Assembly: GCA_016870095.1 (NCBI GenBank)
Contig: VGCI01000001.1
Coordinates: 62,001-126,000 of the forward strand
Source: Alphaproteobacteria bacterium
GTDB taxonomy: Bacteria > Pseudomonadota > Alphaproteobacteria > Paracaedibacterales > VGCI01
DNA: 64,000 nt
Reading direction: 5' to 3'
Positions 45,481 through 53,733 of the stretch are shown piece after piece. Under the pieces are notes generated by a model. It ran no database searches. It was not told where the DNA came from and was given only the letters and a program-made list of their open reading frames with translations. Position 1 is the stretch's first letter. Each line of letters opens with the position of its first letter. The translations under genes and the position numbers were made by a program.

Positions 45481-46124
45481 TGCTCATTTTTCCCACAAGC
45501 TATTAAATGCAATTCAGTGTCGCCAATAAAGCTAATTTTTGCACCCTTTTCGACAATATGAAATCCTTTGGCTTTTATAGCTCCTGCGGGTCCATCGCCC
45601 CATACAGGGTGATTCCCATGAGCATTTCCGTGCTGACAATCAATCCATGCTTGACTTGTTTCCAAGGCATAACCTTGTGAATGAATTAATTTTACCTGCC
45701 CTTGCAGATGCATCTTATTGGTTACTTTATTAAGTATGCCGGAATTTGAGGTTAAAGTCAGGAGTTCTCCAGATTTTAAGTTCATAACCAGTTTAGGATT
45801 GGTAAGGTCGATTTCTTCGGGAGAAGATTCGTGGCCATGATCTGCGGTTATTGTGTAGGGTTGATTTTTTTTATCTGAATTTTTGTATTCAGGGTGTGTT
45901 GCTGAGTTATTGGTTTGGGAGAGGGTCGCAGATTCAACAAGAGCTGGTTTTTGTGAATGAAACCATTTTTGTGCTTGTGGCCAACAAATTAAAAGCACTA
46001 AGCCAACAAAAGCAGTGCTAGGCAGGCTATATTTGAGCCGACCAATCAGTCGACTGCGTCCCTTTAATGCCTGAATATCCTGCAACATTAATCGCGGCTT
46101 AAAATTACGTTTATATAATGTCAT
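45477..46124 (-). CDS. lptC: LPS export protein LptC
   Basis: LptC is a bitopic inner-membrane protein that passes lipopolysaccharide from LptB2FG to LptA. The 215-residue product has a membrane span near residues 33-50 (LPSTAFVGLVLLICWP) and a periplasmic OstA-like fold with LTNPKLVMNLKSGELLTLTS and a later GAKISFIGDTELHLI. The family is divergent; the location between kdsD and lptA, with a 4-base overlap with lptA, is strong support. Confidence 0.87.
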   Translation of the reverse strand: MTLYKRNFKPRLMLQDIQALKGRSRLIGRLKYSLPSTAFVGLVLLICWPQAQKWFHSQKPALVESATLSQTNNSATHPEYKNSDKKNQPYTITADHGHESSPEEIDLTNPKLVMNLKSGELLTLTSNSGILNKVTNKMHLQGQVKLIHSQGYALETSQAWIDCQHGNAHGNHPVWGDGPAGAIKAKGFHIVEKGAKISFIGDTELHLIACGKNEQ

Positions 46125-46147
46125 ATTTTAAATTCCATACCCATAGT

Positions 46148-47146
46148 CTATAGAACTCCCATTCTGAGGAAATCATGAATATGAATAATACCACAAGGTT
46201 TGGAAGGTTGGTCTACTGACTCAACAACAAATAGACTGGTTATGGATTTTTGATTTAAGAGGGCTAAGGCTTGAGCCATGAGCATATCAGGCATAATGAC
46301 AGTCGGGTTAGATGTCATCACTTCTAAGGCTTTTTGAGTCAGAAAGTCTGGTCTCATATGGCGCCGCAAGTCACCGTCGGTAATGACCCCACTTAGCGAA
46401 CCTTGAGAATTAATGACGCCAATACACCCAAACCCTTTAGCGGACATTTCTAACAACACATCGCTCATAAGAGTTGTCTCATTGACGAGGGGCAGTTTGT
46501 CACCCTTATGCATGCGGTCTCCTACACGGGCTAGACTATTGCCTAAATTCCCCCCCGGATGGAAGACTTGAAAATCGTTGGAGGAAAAACCCCGTAAAGA
46601 TAGAAGAGTAATAGCCAGTGCATCTCCCAGAGCCATCATCATAGTCGTGGAAGTAGTTGGGGCAAGCCCCATTGGACAAGCTTCAGGTATATTGGGTAAG
46701 GGGAGAACAATGGTTGCAACTTTTGCCAATGTTCCTGTTTCTTTTCCCGTGATCGCAATCATGGGGATATTAAATCGCCGTGTATAGGTAATAAGAGAAC
46801 TCAGTTCCTGTGTTTCGCCAGAATAGGAGAGAACAATGACTAAATCCTGAGGCGTGATCATTCCTAAGTCGCCGTGGCTGGCTTCACCAGGATGGACGAA
46901 ATAAGCAGGCTGTCCCGTTGAGGCAAGAGTTGCGGCAATCTTCCGGGCGACATGGGCACTTTTTCCCATTCCGCTAATTATGACGCGCCCTGTCAAAGAC
47001 CTTATCATTTCGACTGCATTTTCAAAATTTTTGTTTAACGAATCGGCAAGGGCTTGAAGACCAGCGGTTTCGGTTATGAGTGCTGTTCTTGCTGTTTCGA
47101 TAATTGAAGGGTGTTGAGCAAGAGTATTGGCAACAGCTTTAAGCAT
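46148..47146 (-). CDS. kdsD: Arabinose-5-phosphate isomerase (KpsF/GutQ family)
   Basis: KdsD converts ribulose-5-phosphate to arabinose-5-phosphate, the first step of Kdo synthesis for lipopolysaccharide. The 332-residue protein has an SIS sugar-isomerase domain (VIISGMGKSAHVARKIAATL; HPGEASHGDLGM) and two CBS domains at the C-terminus (GVINSQGSLSGVITDGDLRR and the last 60 residues). Its place before lptC-lptA-lptB links Kdo supply with lipopolysaccharide export. Confidence 0.94.
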   Translation of the reverse strand: MLKAVANTLAQHPSIIETARTALITETAGLQALADSLNKNFENAVEMIRSLTGRVIISGMGKSAHVARKIAATLASTGQPAYFVHPGEASHGDLGMITPQDLVIVLSYSGETQELSSLITYTRRFNIPMIAITGKETGTLAKVATIVLPLPNIPEACPMGLAPTTSTTMMMALGDALAITLLSLRGFSSNDFQVFHPGGNLGNSLARVGDRMHKGDKLPLVNETTLMSDVLLEMSAKGFGCIGVINSQGSLSGVITDGDLRRHMRPDFLTQKALEVMTSNPTVIMPDMLMAQALALLNQKSITSLFVVESVDQPSKPCGIIHIHDFLRMGVL

Positions 47147-47182
47147 AAGAAATAACCTAACGCAAATATCGTGTATATTGTT

Positions 47183-47198
47183 AATTAGTGCACTAATT
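47183..47198. promoter_or_regulatory. Perfect 16-bp palindrome upstream of kdsD
   Basis: AATTAGTG is followed directly by CACTAATT, 36 bases upstream of the kdsD start. A palindrome of this size near the expected promoter could be an operator for a dimeric regulator, or chance in AT-rich DNA. Confidence 0.45.
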
Positions 47199-47335
47199 TT
47201 AAAGAAAAATCAATCATAACGAGCAAAATACTTTGCGGTATAACTGCTGTCATCAGTATTAAATAATTATTTTTTTTTAAAATAAGGGGTGAAATTCTCA
47301 GCATTTTTTGCAAGTTAGAAACCCTTTCATAACAA

Positions 47336-47950
47336 TTAATGGTGAAAAATATCAAACTCTTCCCCGGCTGTTAAATCGAGAATGGCACGGTGGGTGAGGA
47401 AATCAAAACATCCTTTGGCTAACGCTACCTTATCTTCGCGTTCCAATAGAGTATCTAATTTTGTCTTTAGGGCATGAAGGTGAAGGACATCTGTTGCGGC
47501 ATATTGGAGTTGATCTTGATTCAATTCTGCAGCTCCCCAGTCGGAAGTTTGTTCCTGTTTGGAAATTTCAACTTTTAAAAGATCTTTGCATAAATCCTTC
47601 AAACTATGTTTTTCAGTAAAAGTTCGGGTTAGCTTTGAAGCAATCTTCGTGCAGTAGAGGGGAGTAGGCATAACCCCAAGGTATTTAAAGAGAATCATGG
47701 CATCAAAACGGGCAAAATGAAAAAGTTTCGTGACTTTTGGATCTGCAAGTAAAAATTTTAAATTCTTTGCCCCTTCATACTGATTTTTAGGAAATTGAAC
47801 CAAATGACAAATCCCGTCACCCGCAGACAGCTGAACCAAGCACAGTCGGTCGCGGTAGGGGCGTAACCCCATGGCTTCTGTGTCAATGGCCACTAAAGTG
47901 CCTAAATTGAGTCCGTCAGGCAAGTCGCCTTGATGCAAATGGATTTTCAT
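47336..47950 (-). CDS. Ribonuclease D-like 3'-5' exonuclease (catalytic domain only)
   Basis: The 204-residue protein is a DEDD-family exonuclease: Exo I is VAIDTEAMGLRPYRDRLCLV (Asp, Glu), Exo II is KLFHFARFDAMILFKYLG and Exo III is LQYAATDVLHLHAL (Tyr-x3-Asp). It lacks the HRDC domains of E. coli RNase D, as is usual for the short alphaproteobacterial form. The role is tRNA or other RNA 3'-end trimming. GGAAA precedes the ATG. Confidence 0.93.
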   Translation of the reverse strand: MKIHLHQGDLPDGLNLGTLVAIDTEAMGLRPYRDRLCLVQLSAGDGICHLVQFPKNQYEGAKNLKFLLADPKVTKLFHFARFDAMILFKYLGVMPTPLYCTKIASKLTRTFTEKHSLKDLCKDLLKVEISKQEQTSDWGAAELNQDQLQYAATDVLHLHALKTKLDTLLEREDKVALAKGCFDFLTHRAILDLTAGEEFDIFHH

Positions 47951-48135
47951 TTTTTTCCTTTCCTATTGACTCTCAGCAGAAGAGATATGAGTAACTACAA
48001 CTCAAGATAACCCGCAAGGGAAAGAAGATTCAAACTCTCTCAAATTATTAACCTCTATGCCACATCAAGCGTGTCTTTCTATCCTGTTACTTAAGTTTAT
48101 CATACTATAGGCGATCTCTGTTTTACATAAAAGTC

Positions 48136-48918
48136 TCAAAGTCCTATATTTAAGAGAGAACTTCGAACAAGGTCGAGTAAAATAGTCCCTAACAAGTATT
48201 TGTTATCTTCTTGTGATAAACGATGATCCCCAGATTTAATAAAAGTACATGTTACATTATCGCTTGTAACAAGGTCGAGTAATTTTTGAGAATATATGGG
48301 GGGGACGCTGACATCATTTAAGCCGTGGAGATAACGTATAGGAATTGATAAGGGGATAGGTTGGCCTAAAATAAGATGCTTTCGTCCGTCTTCAATTAGG
48401 GACTTTGTGATTGTCCATCCTTGTATATTATATTCTGTTGCGACAATGATTCGTCCTTCCCTCATAAGCTCAGTCTTTTGAGAGGGGGTCATACTTTTCC
48501 AAATAAGTTCTTGCGTAAAATCGGGAGCGCAAGCAATTCCAACCAAACCGACAACTCTCTTGAGGCGTTGTAATGCAACCAGATGAGCGAGCCATCCACC
48601 CATACTGGATCCTACGAGAATTATATTTCCTTGGGTTATATAGTCAATAAGGTCAAGAGAGTCTTGAAGCCAATGGCTGATGGTTCCCTCTTCAAATTCT
48701 CCTGAAGATATGCCATGGCCAGAATAATCTAGGGTTAAAAATCCTAGCCCTTCTAGAGCGCACAAATTTTCTAGAAAGAAAACTTTCTCCCCATTCATAT
48801 CTGAGCGAAATCCATAAAGATAAACGACTGTGAGGTTTTTTGATTGCGGGGGTGTATAACGGTAAGCTAATCGGCGATGGGACTGAGGACTTTCCAAATA
48901 GGATGGGGGATGCGACAT
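48136..48918 (-). CDS. Alpha/beta hydrolase of the ABHD10-like type
   Basis: The 260-residue protein has an alpha/beta-hydrolase core. The nucleophile elbow is ILVGSSMGGWLAHLVAL (Ser in GSSMGG), preceded by LDYSGHGISSGEFEEGTISH and a YGFRSDMNGEK segment near the N-terminus. The acid and His are likely in YLHGLNDVSVP and KSGDHRLS. This pattern matches the ABHD10 palmitoyl-thioesterase-like group, common in alphaproteobacteria. The substrate is unknown. No signal peptide is visible. Confidence 0.87.
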   Translation of the reverse strand: MSHPPSYLESPQSHRRLAYRYTPPQSKNLTVVYLYGFRSDMNGEKVFFLENLCALEGLGFLTLDYSGHGISSGEFEEGTISHWLQDSLDLIDYITQGNIILVGSSMGGWLAHLVALQRLKRVVGLVGIACAPDFTQELIWKSMTPSQKTELMREGRIIVATEYNIQGWTITKSLIEDGRKHLILGQPIPLSIPIRYLHGLNDVSVPPIYSQKLLDLVTSDNVTCTFIKSGDHRLSQEDNKYLLGTILLDLVRSSLLNIGL

Positions 48919-49081
48919 TGTTTGCTTTTTTCCTTAAAACTATCTTTAACTATAAGCTTCTTTGTATAATTGAGCAATGTTCACATTAAAATTGATTTTA
49001 AATAAACTTATCTAAAATCCTTGTGTTTTAGGAGTTACAAGTTTAAAATATCATTTTGGAAATGAGTGAAATAATATTGAT

Positions 49082-49096
49082 TTAACCATAATTTTA
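49082..49096 (+). promoter_or_regulatory. Possible CtrA site (TTAACCAT) upstream of the outer-membrane protein gene
   Basis: TTAACCAT matches the CtrA half-site, and the 15 bases TTAA CCATAAT TTTA differ by one base from the full TTAA-N7-TTAA motif. It lies 59 bases before the ATG. Confidence 0.35.
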
Positions 49097-49154
49097 GAGA
49101 TTAATGCGATGATGCACAGTTTTGGCTGGGCAAATTTTGAGAAGTGAGGAAATT

Positions 49155-49727
49155 ATGAAGAATGCATTTTTAACTGCGTTGATGACCACGGCCATCATGG
49201 GAGCTGCTCTTGCGAATAGTCCCTCTCCGGCTTTTAGTGGTGTCTACATTGGCGGGGGATTTAATTATACTAATGAAAAGGTTACATCCAACGGTGGCAA
49301 TAATGTATCTTTAAGTGGTGGCGGCATAAAAGGATTTTTGGGTATAGGTTCTGTTTTTTTTGAGGGTTTATATTTAGGTGGGGAAGTTGGCATTGGATAT
49401 GACCAAATTTTTCGTAATAAAAAGAAATCTGGCATAAAAGATAATAAAACAAATTATGTTATGGCTGCTCGTGTTGGATATGCGATTAATACTTATCTAC
49501 CCTTTGTAAAATTTGGATATGAGGGCAGAGCAAAATCTGGCTCCATTCGGCGAAGCGGTGTTCTTGCCGGCGGTGGGGTGGATATAGCTTTAACCAAAAA
49601 CGTTTTTGTCCGTTTAGAGTATGACCATAAGTTTGGCTCAAAATCTGCCGTAATGTTTAATGGAAAACAATTGTCGTTCCGTGATCGCGCAGATACATTC
49701 TTTTTAGGGGCCGGCTATCGGTACTAA
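49155..49727 (+). CDS. Outer-membrane beta-barrel protein
   Basis: The 190-residue product has a signal peptide (MKNAFLTALMTTAIMGAALA) and a mature part made of alternating strands: FSGVYIGGGFNYTNE, GLYLGGEVGIGYDQIF, TNYVMAARVGYAINTYLPFV, NVFVRLEYDHKFG. It ends FFLGAGYRY, a C-terminal aromatic residue typical of proteins inserted by BamA. It is similar in layout to Omp25/Omp31-type eight-stranded barrels of alphaproteobacteria. GAGGAAATT precedes the ATG. The role is probably structural or surface adhesion, unproven. Confidence 0.88.
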   Translation: MKNAFLTALMTTAIMGAALANSPSPAFSGVYIGGGFNYTNEKVTSNGGNNVSLSGGGIKGFLGIGSVFFEGLYLGGEVGIGYDQIFRNKKKSGIKDNKTNYVMAARVGYAINTYLPFVKFGYEGRAKSGSIRRSGVLAGGGVDIALTKNVFVRLEYDHKFGSKSAVMFNGKQLSFRDRADTFFLGAGYRY

Positions 49728-49753
49728 ATTAAAATTTATTAAAAGGCTACAGA

Positions 49754-49783
49754 AAAGAGATCCAAATAGGGTCTCTTTTTTTT
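49754..49783 (+). terminator. Terminator after the outer-membrane protein gene
   Basis: AAAAGAGATCC pairs with GGTCTCTTTT with one bulged base around a short AT loop and is followed by an eight-base T run. Confidence 0.8.
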
Positions 49784-49839
49784 ATAAAATGTCAATTTTT
49801 ACTCAGATGTAGCTATAGATTTAGCTCGTCAACTTTCTG

Positions 49840-49847
49840 TTAACCAT
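49840..49847 (+). promoter_or_regulatory. Possible CtrA half-site (TTAACCAT)
   Basis: A second TTAACCAT lies 50 bases before the next secreted-protein gene. Only the half-site is present. Confidence 0.3.
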
Positions 49848-49896
49848 AAAGAGATATTCTAAACTCAAATTTATTAAGATTTGAGGAGATAGGCCG

Positions 49897-50319
49897 ATGG
49901 CTATTACGAAAACGATCCAATACACGCTGTTTGTATTGGGATTTTCAATTTTACACGAAGCAAGGGCAGAATCCATTCTTGATCAAGAGGGAATTTTCGA
50001 GGATAGTGATGCTGCACCAAGCTTGGTCGAAGAGAACATTGAAAATGAAGCAGAAATTGTTGAAGTTGTTGCTAAAGTGAAAGAAAATGAGCCTCGCTTA
50101 GCAGAAAGACTCGGTAAACGTCCTCGTAAAAATTTGTCCTTAATTCATCTCCCCTCAAACGGGGGAAAAGGGCTAATCATTGATGAGACAGCCACCACGG
50201 GTGAGAATGCAAATAGACACTTACCGATAGGTATTCGCAAAGAACCAATGCAAGTTTCATACGTACAACAAATAAATCAAGCTATTCCTCACTCTGTATC
50301 TCTAGACTTTATACGTTAA
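49897..50319 (+). CDS. Small secreted protein of unknown function
   Basis: The 140-residue product has a signal peptide (MAITKTIQYTLFVLGFSILH ending in ARA). The mature part is short and charged: an acidic segment EENIENEAEIVEVVAKVKEN, then RLAERLGKRPRKN and a C-terminal IPHSVSLDFIR. I recognise no domain. GAGGAG lies about 12 bases before the ATG. It follows the outer-membrane protein but has its own leader. It could be a periplasmic protein linked to the barrel, but there is no proof. Confidence 0.75.
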   Translation: MAITKTIQYTLFVLGFSILHEARAESILDQEGIFEDSDAAPSLVEENIENEAEIVEVVAKVKENEPRLAERLGKRPRKNLSLIHLPSNGGKGLIIDETATTGENANRHLPIGIRKEPMQVSYVQQINQAIPHSVSLDFIR

Positions 50320-50402
50320 GAGAGAAATCGCATTTGAAAATAGGAACTCTATAGGGTTAGCCTCCATAAAAATTAAGGCTTTGTCCTTGTAAATCCAATC
50401 TT

Positions 50403-51485
50403 TTAAGCTTCAGTTGCTTCAGCTAATTTAACCGCTTGATCTTCTGATGTAAGGGCATCAATCATTTCATCAAGGGCTTCGCCTTCCATAATTTGTTGAA
50501 TTTTGTATAAGGTTAAGTTGATGCGATGATCACTTACGCGTCCTTGGGGAAAATTGTAGGTTCGAATACGCTCAGATCGATCTCCAGAACCTACTTGGCT
50601 TTTGCGGTTTGCGGCGCGTTCAGCGTCTTTTTTTATTCGTTCCGACTCATAAAGTCTGGCACGCAAAATTTTCATAGCTTTAGCACGATTTTTATGTTGA
50701 GACCTTTCGTCTTGTTGGGTGACCACAATCCCAGAAGGTGTGTGAGTAATTCTAACCGCACTATCGGTGGTATTGACGTGTTGTCCTCCGGCACCTGAAG
50801 CCCTGTAAACGTCAATCACAAGATCCTTTTCATCAATGTGAATATCAACGTCCTCAACTTCAGGTAAAACAGCTATTGTTGCCGCAGACGTATGGATACG
50901 ACCGCTGGCTTCGGTTTCGGGTACGCGTTGTACGCGATGAACTCCTGATTCATATTTTAAGCGAGCATATACACCTTTTCCTGTGATGGAAGCGCTGGCT
51001 TCTCTCAGTCCACCGATACCCGTTTCGCTCATATCAAGAATTTCACATTTCCATCCCTTATTTGCGGCGTATCTTTGGTACATGCGTAAAAGGGCAGCTG
51101 CAAAGAGGGCGGCTTCTTCTCCCCCTGTTCCAGCTCTAACTTCCAAAATCACATTGCGTTCATCATCGGCGTCTTTTGGAAGCAGACGGATTTTAATAGA
51201 TAATTCAAGTTCAGGCAATTTTGCTTTGAGTTCATGAAGTTCCGTAGAGGCTAAATCCTTCATGTCTTTATCTATTGTCGAGTCGGACAAAAGGGTTTCA
51301 AGATTGATAATTTCTTGTTCCGTATTTTTGAGTAACGAAATAGCTTCAGCAACAGGAGTAAGATCCGAATACTCTTTGGAAAGTTTCGCATATTCTTGAG
51401 GGTCGCTGACGGTACTTACGGCTAAAGCATCCCGTAATTCATTGTGGTGTTGTAAGAGCCGCTCTAGCTTCAGGGAAAATGACAC
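50403..51485 (-). CDS. prfA: Peptide chain release factor 1
   Basis: RF1 terminates translation at UAA and UAG. The 360-residue protein has the peptidyl-tRNA hydrolysis motif in [20 protein letters not shown] (GGQ), the codon-recognition stretch [20 protein letters not shown] and the C-terminal [15 protein letters not shown]. It starts with GTG, with AAGGG 8 bases upstream. It follows hisS by 16 bases. The prmC gene that usually follows prfA and methylates the GGQ glutamine is not in this position. Confidence 0.97.
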   Translation of the reverse strand: MSFSLKLERLLQHHNELRDALAVSTVSDPQEYAKLSKEYSDLTPVAEAISLLKNTEQEIINLETLLSDSTIDKDMKDLASTELHELKAKLPELELSIKIRLLPKDADDERNVILEVRAGTGGEEAALFAAALLRMYQRYAANKGWKCEILDMSETGIGGLREASASITGKGVYARLKYESGVHRVQRVPETEASGRIHTSAATIAVLPEVEDVDIHIDEKDLVIDVYRASGAGGQHVNTTDSAVRITHTPSGIVVTQQDERSQHKNRAKAMKILRARLYESERIKKDAERAANRKSQVGSGDRSERIRTYNFPQGRVSDHRINLTLYKIQQIMEGEALDEMIDALTSEDQAVKLAEATEA

Positions 51486-51501
51486 AGGTTATACCCTTTG
51501 A

Positions 51502-52758
51502 TTATTGTTTAAAAGTATTCACAAGATAATCCTTTAAGTCAGCAAATGCGACCAAATTCTGCTCTCCTGTGTCGAGATTACGTACGGTGGCCTTGGCGGT
51601 TGAAATTTCATCTGACCCCAGAAGAACTGCCGCACAAGCATTGAATTTGTCGGCTCGTTTGAGACGCTTTCCGACATTACCTGAGTAAGAAAATTCAACG
51701 ATAATTCCTTGTTTGCGCAAAGTCATTGCCAATTGGAATACGGGTTCTTTGACGTCCTCCCCAACAGCAATGACGGCAATGGGGCGAGGCTGGGGGGGAA
51801 TATGGTCAATCATCAAAGCAATGCGATCAATTCCCATCGCCCAACCGACTGCGGGAGTTTCAGGTCCTCCCATTTGAGCCAAGAGTCCATCATATCTGCC
51901 TCCAGCAAGAATTGCTCCTTGTGATCCTAAGTCGGAGGTAACGAATTCAAAAGCTGTGTGGCAGTAATAATCTAGACCTCGAACCAACCGAGGATTAAGT
52001 TTGTAGACAATGCCCAAAGTATCTAGTCCTCGGCACACTTGGGCAAAAATCTCACGCGAGGGTTGGGTAAGGAACTGATCAAAATGAGGGGCATCCGCGA
52101 TGAGATTTTGATCTTCAGGTGCTTTCGAATCTAAAATACGCAAAGGGTTGTGTATCAACCGTGTTTGACTATCAGGAGATAACAGGTGATTCAAAGGTTT
52201 AAAGTAACTAACCAGAGCCTGTCGATAGGCATCCCGACTTTCCCTATCACCAATGGTATTAATTTCTAATACAGTTCGAGATAAGACACCTAATTGATCT
52301 AGAATTTGAGCACCCAGGGCAATTGTTTCCGCATCAACGAAAGGGTCAGCAATTCCGAGACACTCTACACCTAACTGATGAAATTGTCGGGTACGCCCTT
52401 TTTGAGGCCGCTCATAGCGCATCATGGGACCATCATAGACCATTTTTAAAGGCATCGATTGAGTAAGGCCATTGGAGATGACCGCACGAGCTACACTCGC
52501 CGTTCCTTCTGGACGGAGTGTGATACTTTCATTTCCCCGATTATCAAATGTATACATTTCTTTGCCAACAATGTCGGTCGTTTCTCCGAGTGTTCGTTTA
52601 AAGACGGATGTATATTCAAATATGGGTGTGGCTATGCGCTCATAACCAAATTTTTGGGCGTTTGCATAAGAAACATCTCGAATCCATTGATGCTTAAGAT
52701 ATTCTTCGCCTATCAAGTCATGTGTACCGCGAACGGGCTGTATGTTTTTTTCTGACAT
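51502..52758 (-). CDS. hisS: Histidyl-tRNA synthetase
   Basis: HisRS charges tRNA-His. The 418-residue class II protein has NIQPVRGTHDLIGEEYLKHQ at the N-terminus, motif 2 MRYERPQKGRTRQFHQLGVE, the HisA motif LVRGLDYYCHTAFEF and motif 3 GWAMGIDRIALMI. This is the common bacterial form with the classical arginine in motif 2, not the divergent form of many free-living alphaproteobacteria. AAGGAA precedes the ATG. It is probably cotranscribed with prfA. Confidence 0.96.
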   Translation of the reverse strand: MSEKNIQPVRGTHDLIGEEYLKHQWIRDVSYANAQKFGYERIATPIFEYTSVFKRTLGETTDIVGKEMYTFDNRGNESITLRPEGTASVARAVISNGLTQSMPLKMVYDGPMMRYERPQKGRTRQFHQLGVECLGIADPFVDAETIALGAQILDQLGVLSRTVLEINTIGDRESRDAYRQALVSYFKPLNHLLSPDSQTRLIHNPLRILDSKAPEDQNLIADAPHFDQFLTQPSREIFAQVCRGLDTLGIVYKLNPRLVRGLDYYCHTAFEFVTSDLGSQGAILAGGRYDGLLAQMGGPETPAVGWAMGIDRIALMIDHIPPQPRPIAVIAVGEDVKEPVFQLAMTLRKQGIIVEFSYSGNVGKRLKRADKFNACAAVLLGSDEISTAKATVRNLDTGEQNLVAFADLKDYLVNTFKQ

Positions 52759-52889
52759 TTATGAATGTTCCTTCTATATTCAAGGATCATAATAGTTTTA
52801 TAAGAGAAGAATAAAGAAGAAAGTTTTCAATAGGGTTACGATTATCGTTGCACATTTTTTTCGAGCATCTTGATAAAATCTATTCTCCC

Positions 52890-53624
52890 TTAATCTTCAA
52901 TGAGCTCTCGTTTCCTTTTTTTCTTTTTATTTTGTTTCTTGAGGGCAGGGTCGGATTGTTGTGCTGGTGTAACTTGATAAAGGCAAACATCAACACCCTC
53001 TGGCGCCCAAGACATGGCTAAATTATAAGTCTTAATCAGACGAAAACGATCATGGGGAGGCAAGTTCATAACACTAATGACTTTAACATCATGATCAAGA
53101 GTGCTTAAGCGGTCCATGACAGATTTTATTAGATCCGGGGGAAAGGTGAGCCCAGAAATAAAACAAACCGTCGCGTCCGTAAGTGCTGTTTTTTGGATGG
53201 ATTGATTGAGAAAATTCAAATCTCGCCCCAGGATGACGTGTTCATCTGCAGCGGCTTGTTTGCGGGCTATTTCTGCAATCGCCCAACGTGTAGGCGATAA
53301 TTCAATTCCGACGCTTCGTTTAACTGGGGTTGTCATATAAACTTGCAACACTAATTTGCCCGTACCGGAGCCCAGATCATAAAAAACATCTTGTCGGGAT
53401 AGTTGCAAGTCATCAAGTAAGTGAGCTGCGCTATCGTAAGGAATTTCTCCGTATTGCTCGTGTCCACCTTCTTTTCGAATTTGATCAACTTCTTCGGAAG
53501 GAATAATATATCCCCCCTTTTTTTCAAATAGCATTTCTAGGTAGGCTTTGGGGTTTGCAGGTTCAGCGAAGCATTGCAGACAATTTAGAAAAAACATTAC
53601 CCATATAATGAGTCGATATCGCAT
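52890..53624 (-). CDS. Secreted DOT1-like class I methyltransferase with a basic C-terminal tail
   Basis: The 244-residue product starts with a signal peptide (MRYRLIIWVMFFLNCLQCFA). The SAM motif DVFYDLGSGTGKLVLQV, the following RSVGIELSPTRWAIAEIA and the upstream EIPYDSAAHLLDDLQL match DOT1-like methyltransferases; DOT1 proteins methylate lysine 79 of histone H3 in eukaryotes. The catalytic NNF of yeast DOT1 is here SGLTF, as in related bacterial members, so the substrate is unclear. The C-terminus KKQNKKKKRKRELIED contains a classical monopartite nuclear-localisation-like cluster. It is the first of three adjacent secreted genes with unusual features. Confidence 0.82.
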   Translation of the reverse strand: MRYRLIIWVMFFLNCLQCFAEPANPKAYLEMLFEKKGGYIIPSEEVDQIRKEGGHEQYGEIPYDSAAHLLDDLQLSRQDVFYDLGSGTGKLVLQVYMTTPVKRSVGIELSPTRWAIAEIARKQAAADEHVILGRDLNFLNQSIQKTALTDATVCFISGLTFPPDLIKSVMDRLSTLDHDVKVISVMNLPPHDRFRLIKTYNLAMSWAPEGVDVCLYQVTPAQQSDPALKKQNKKKKRKRELIED

Positions 53625-53733
53625 TTAATTTCACTTTATTGAGTTAACCCTTCTCATAGTTTGTGAAAGTTTCTAAAAGAATGCAAGAGATCATGAGAAA
53701 CAATTTCTTTATCGATTTTTTTATCAGTAATGA

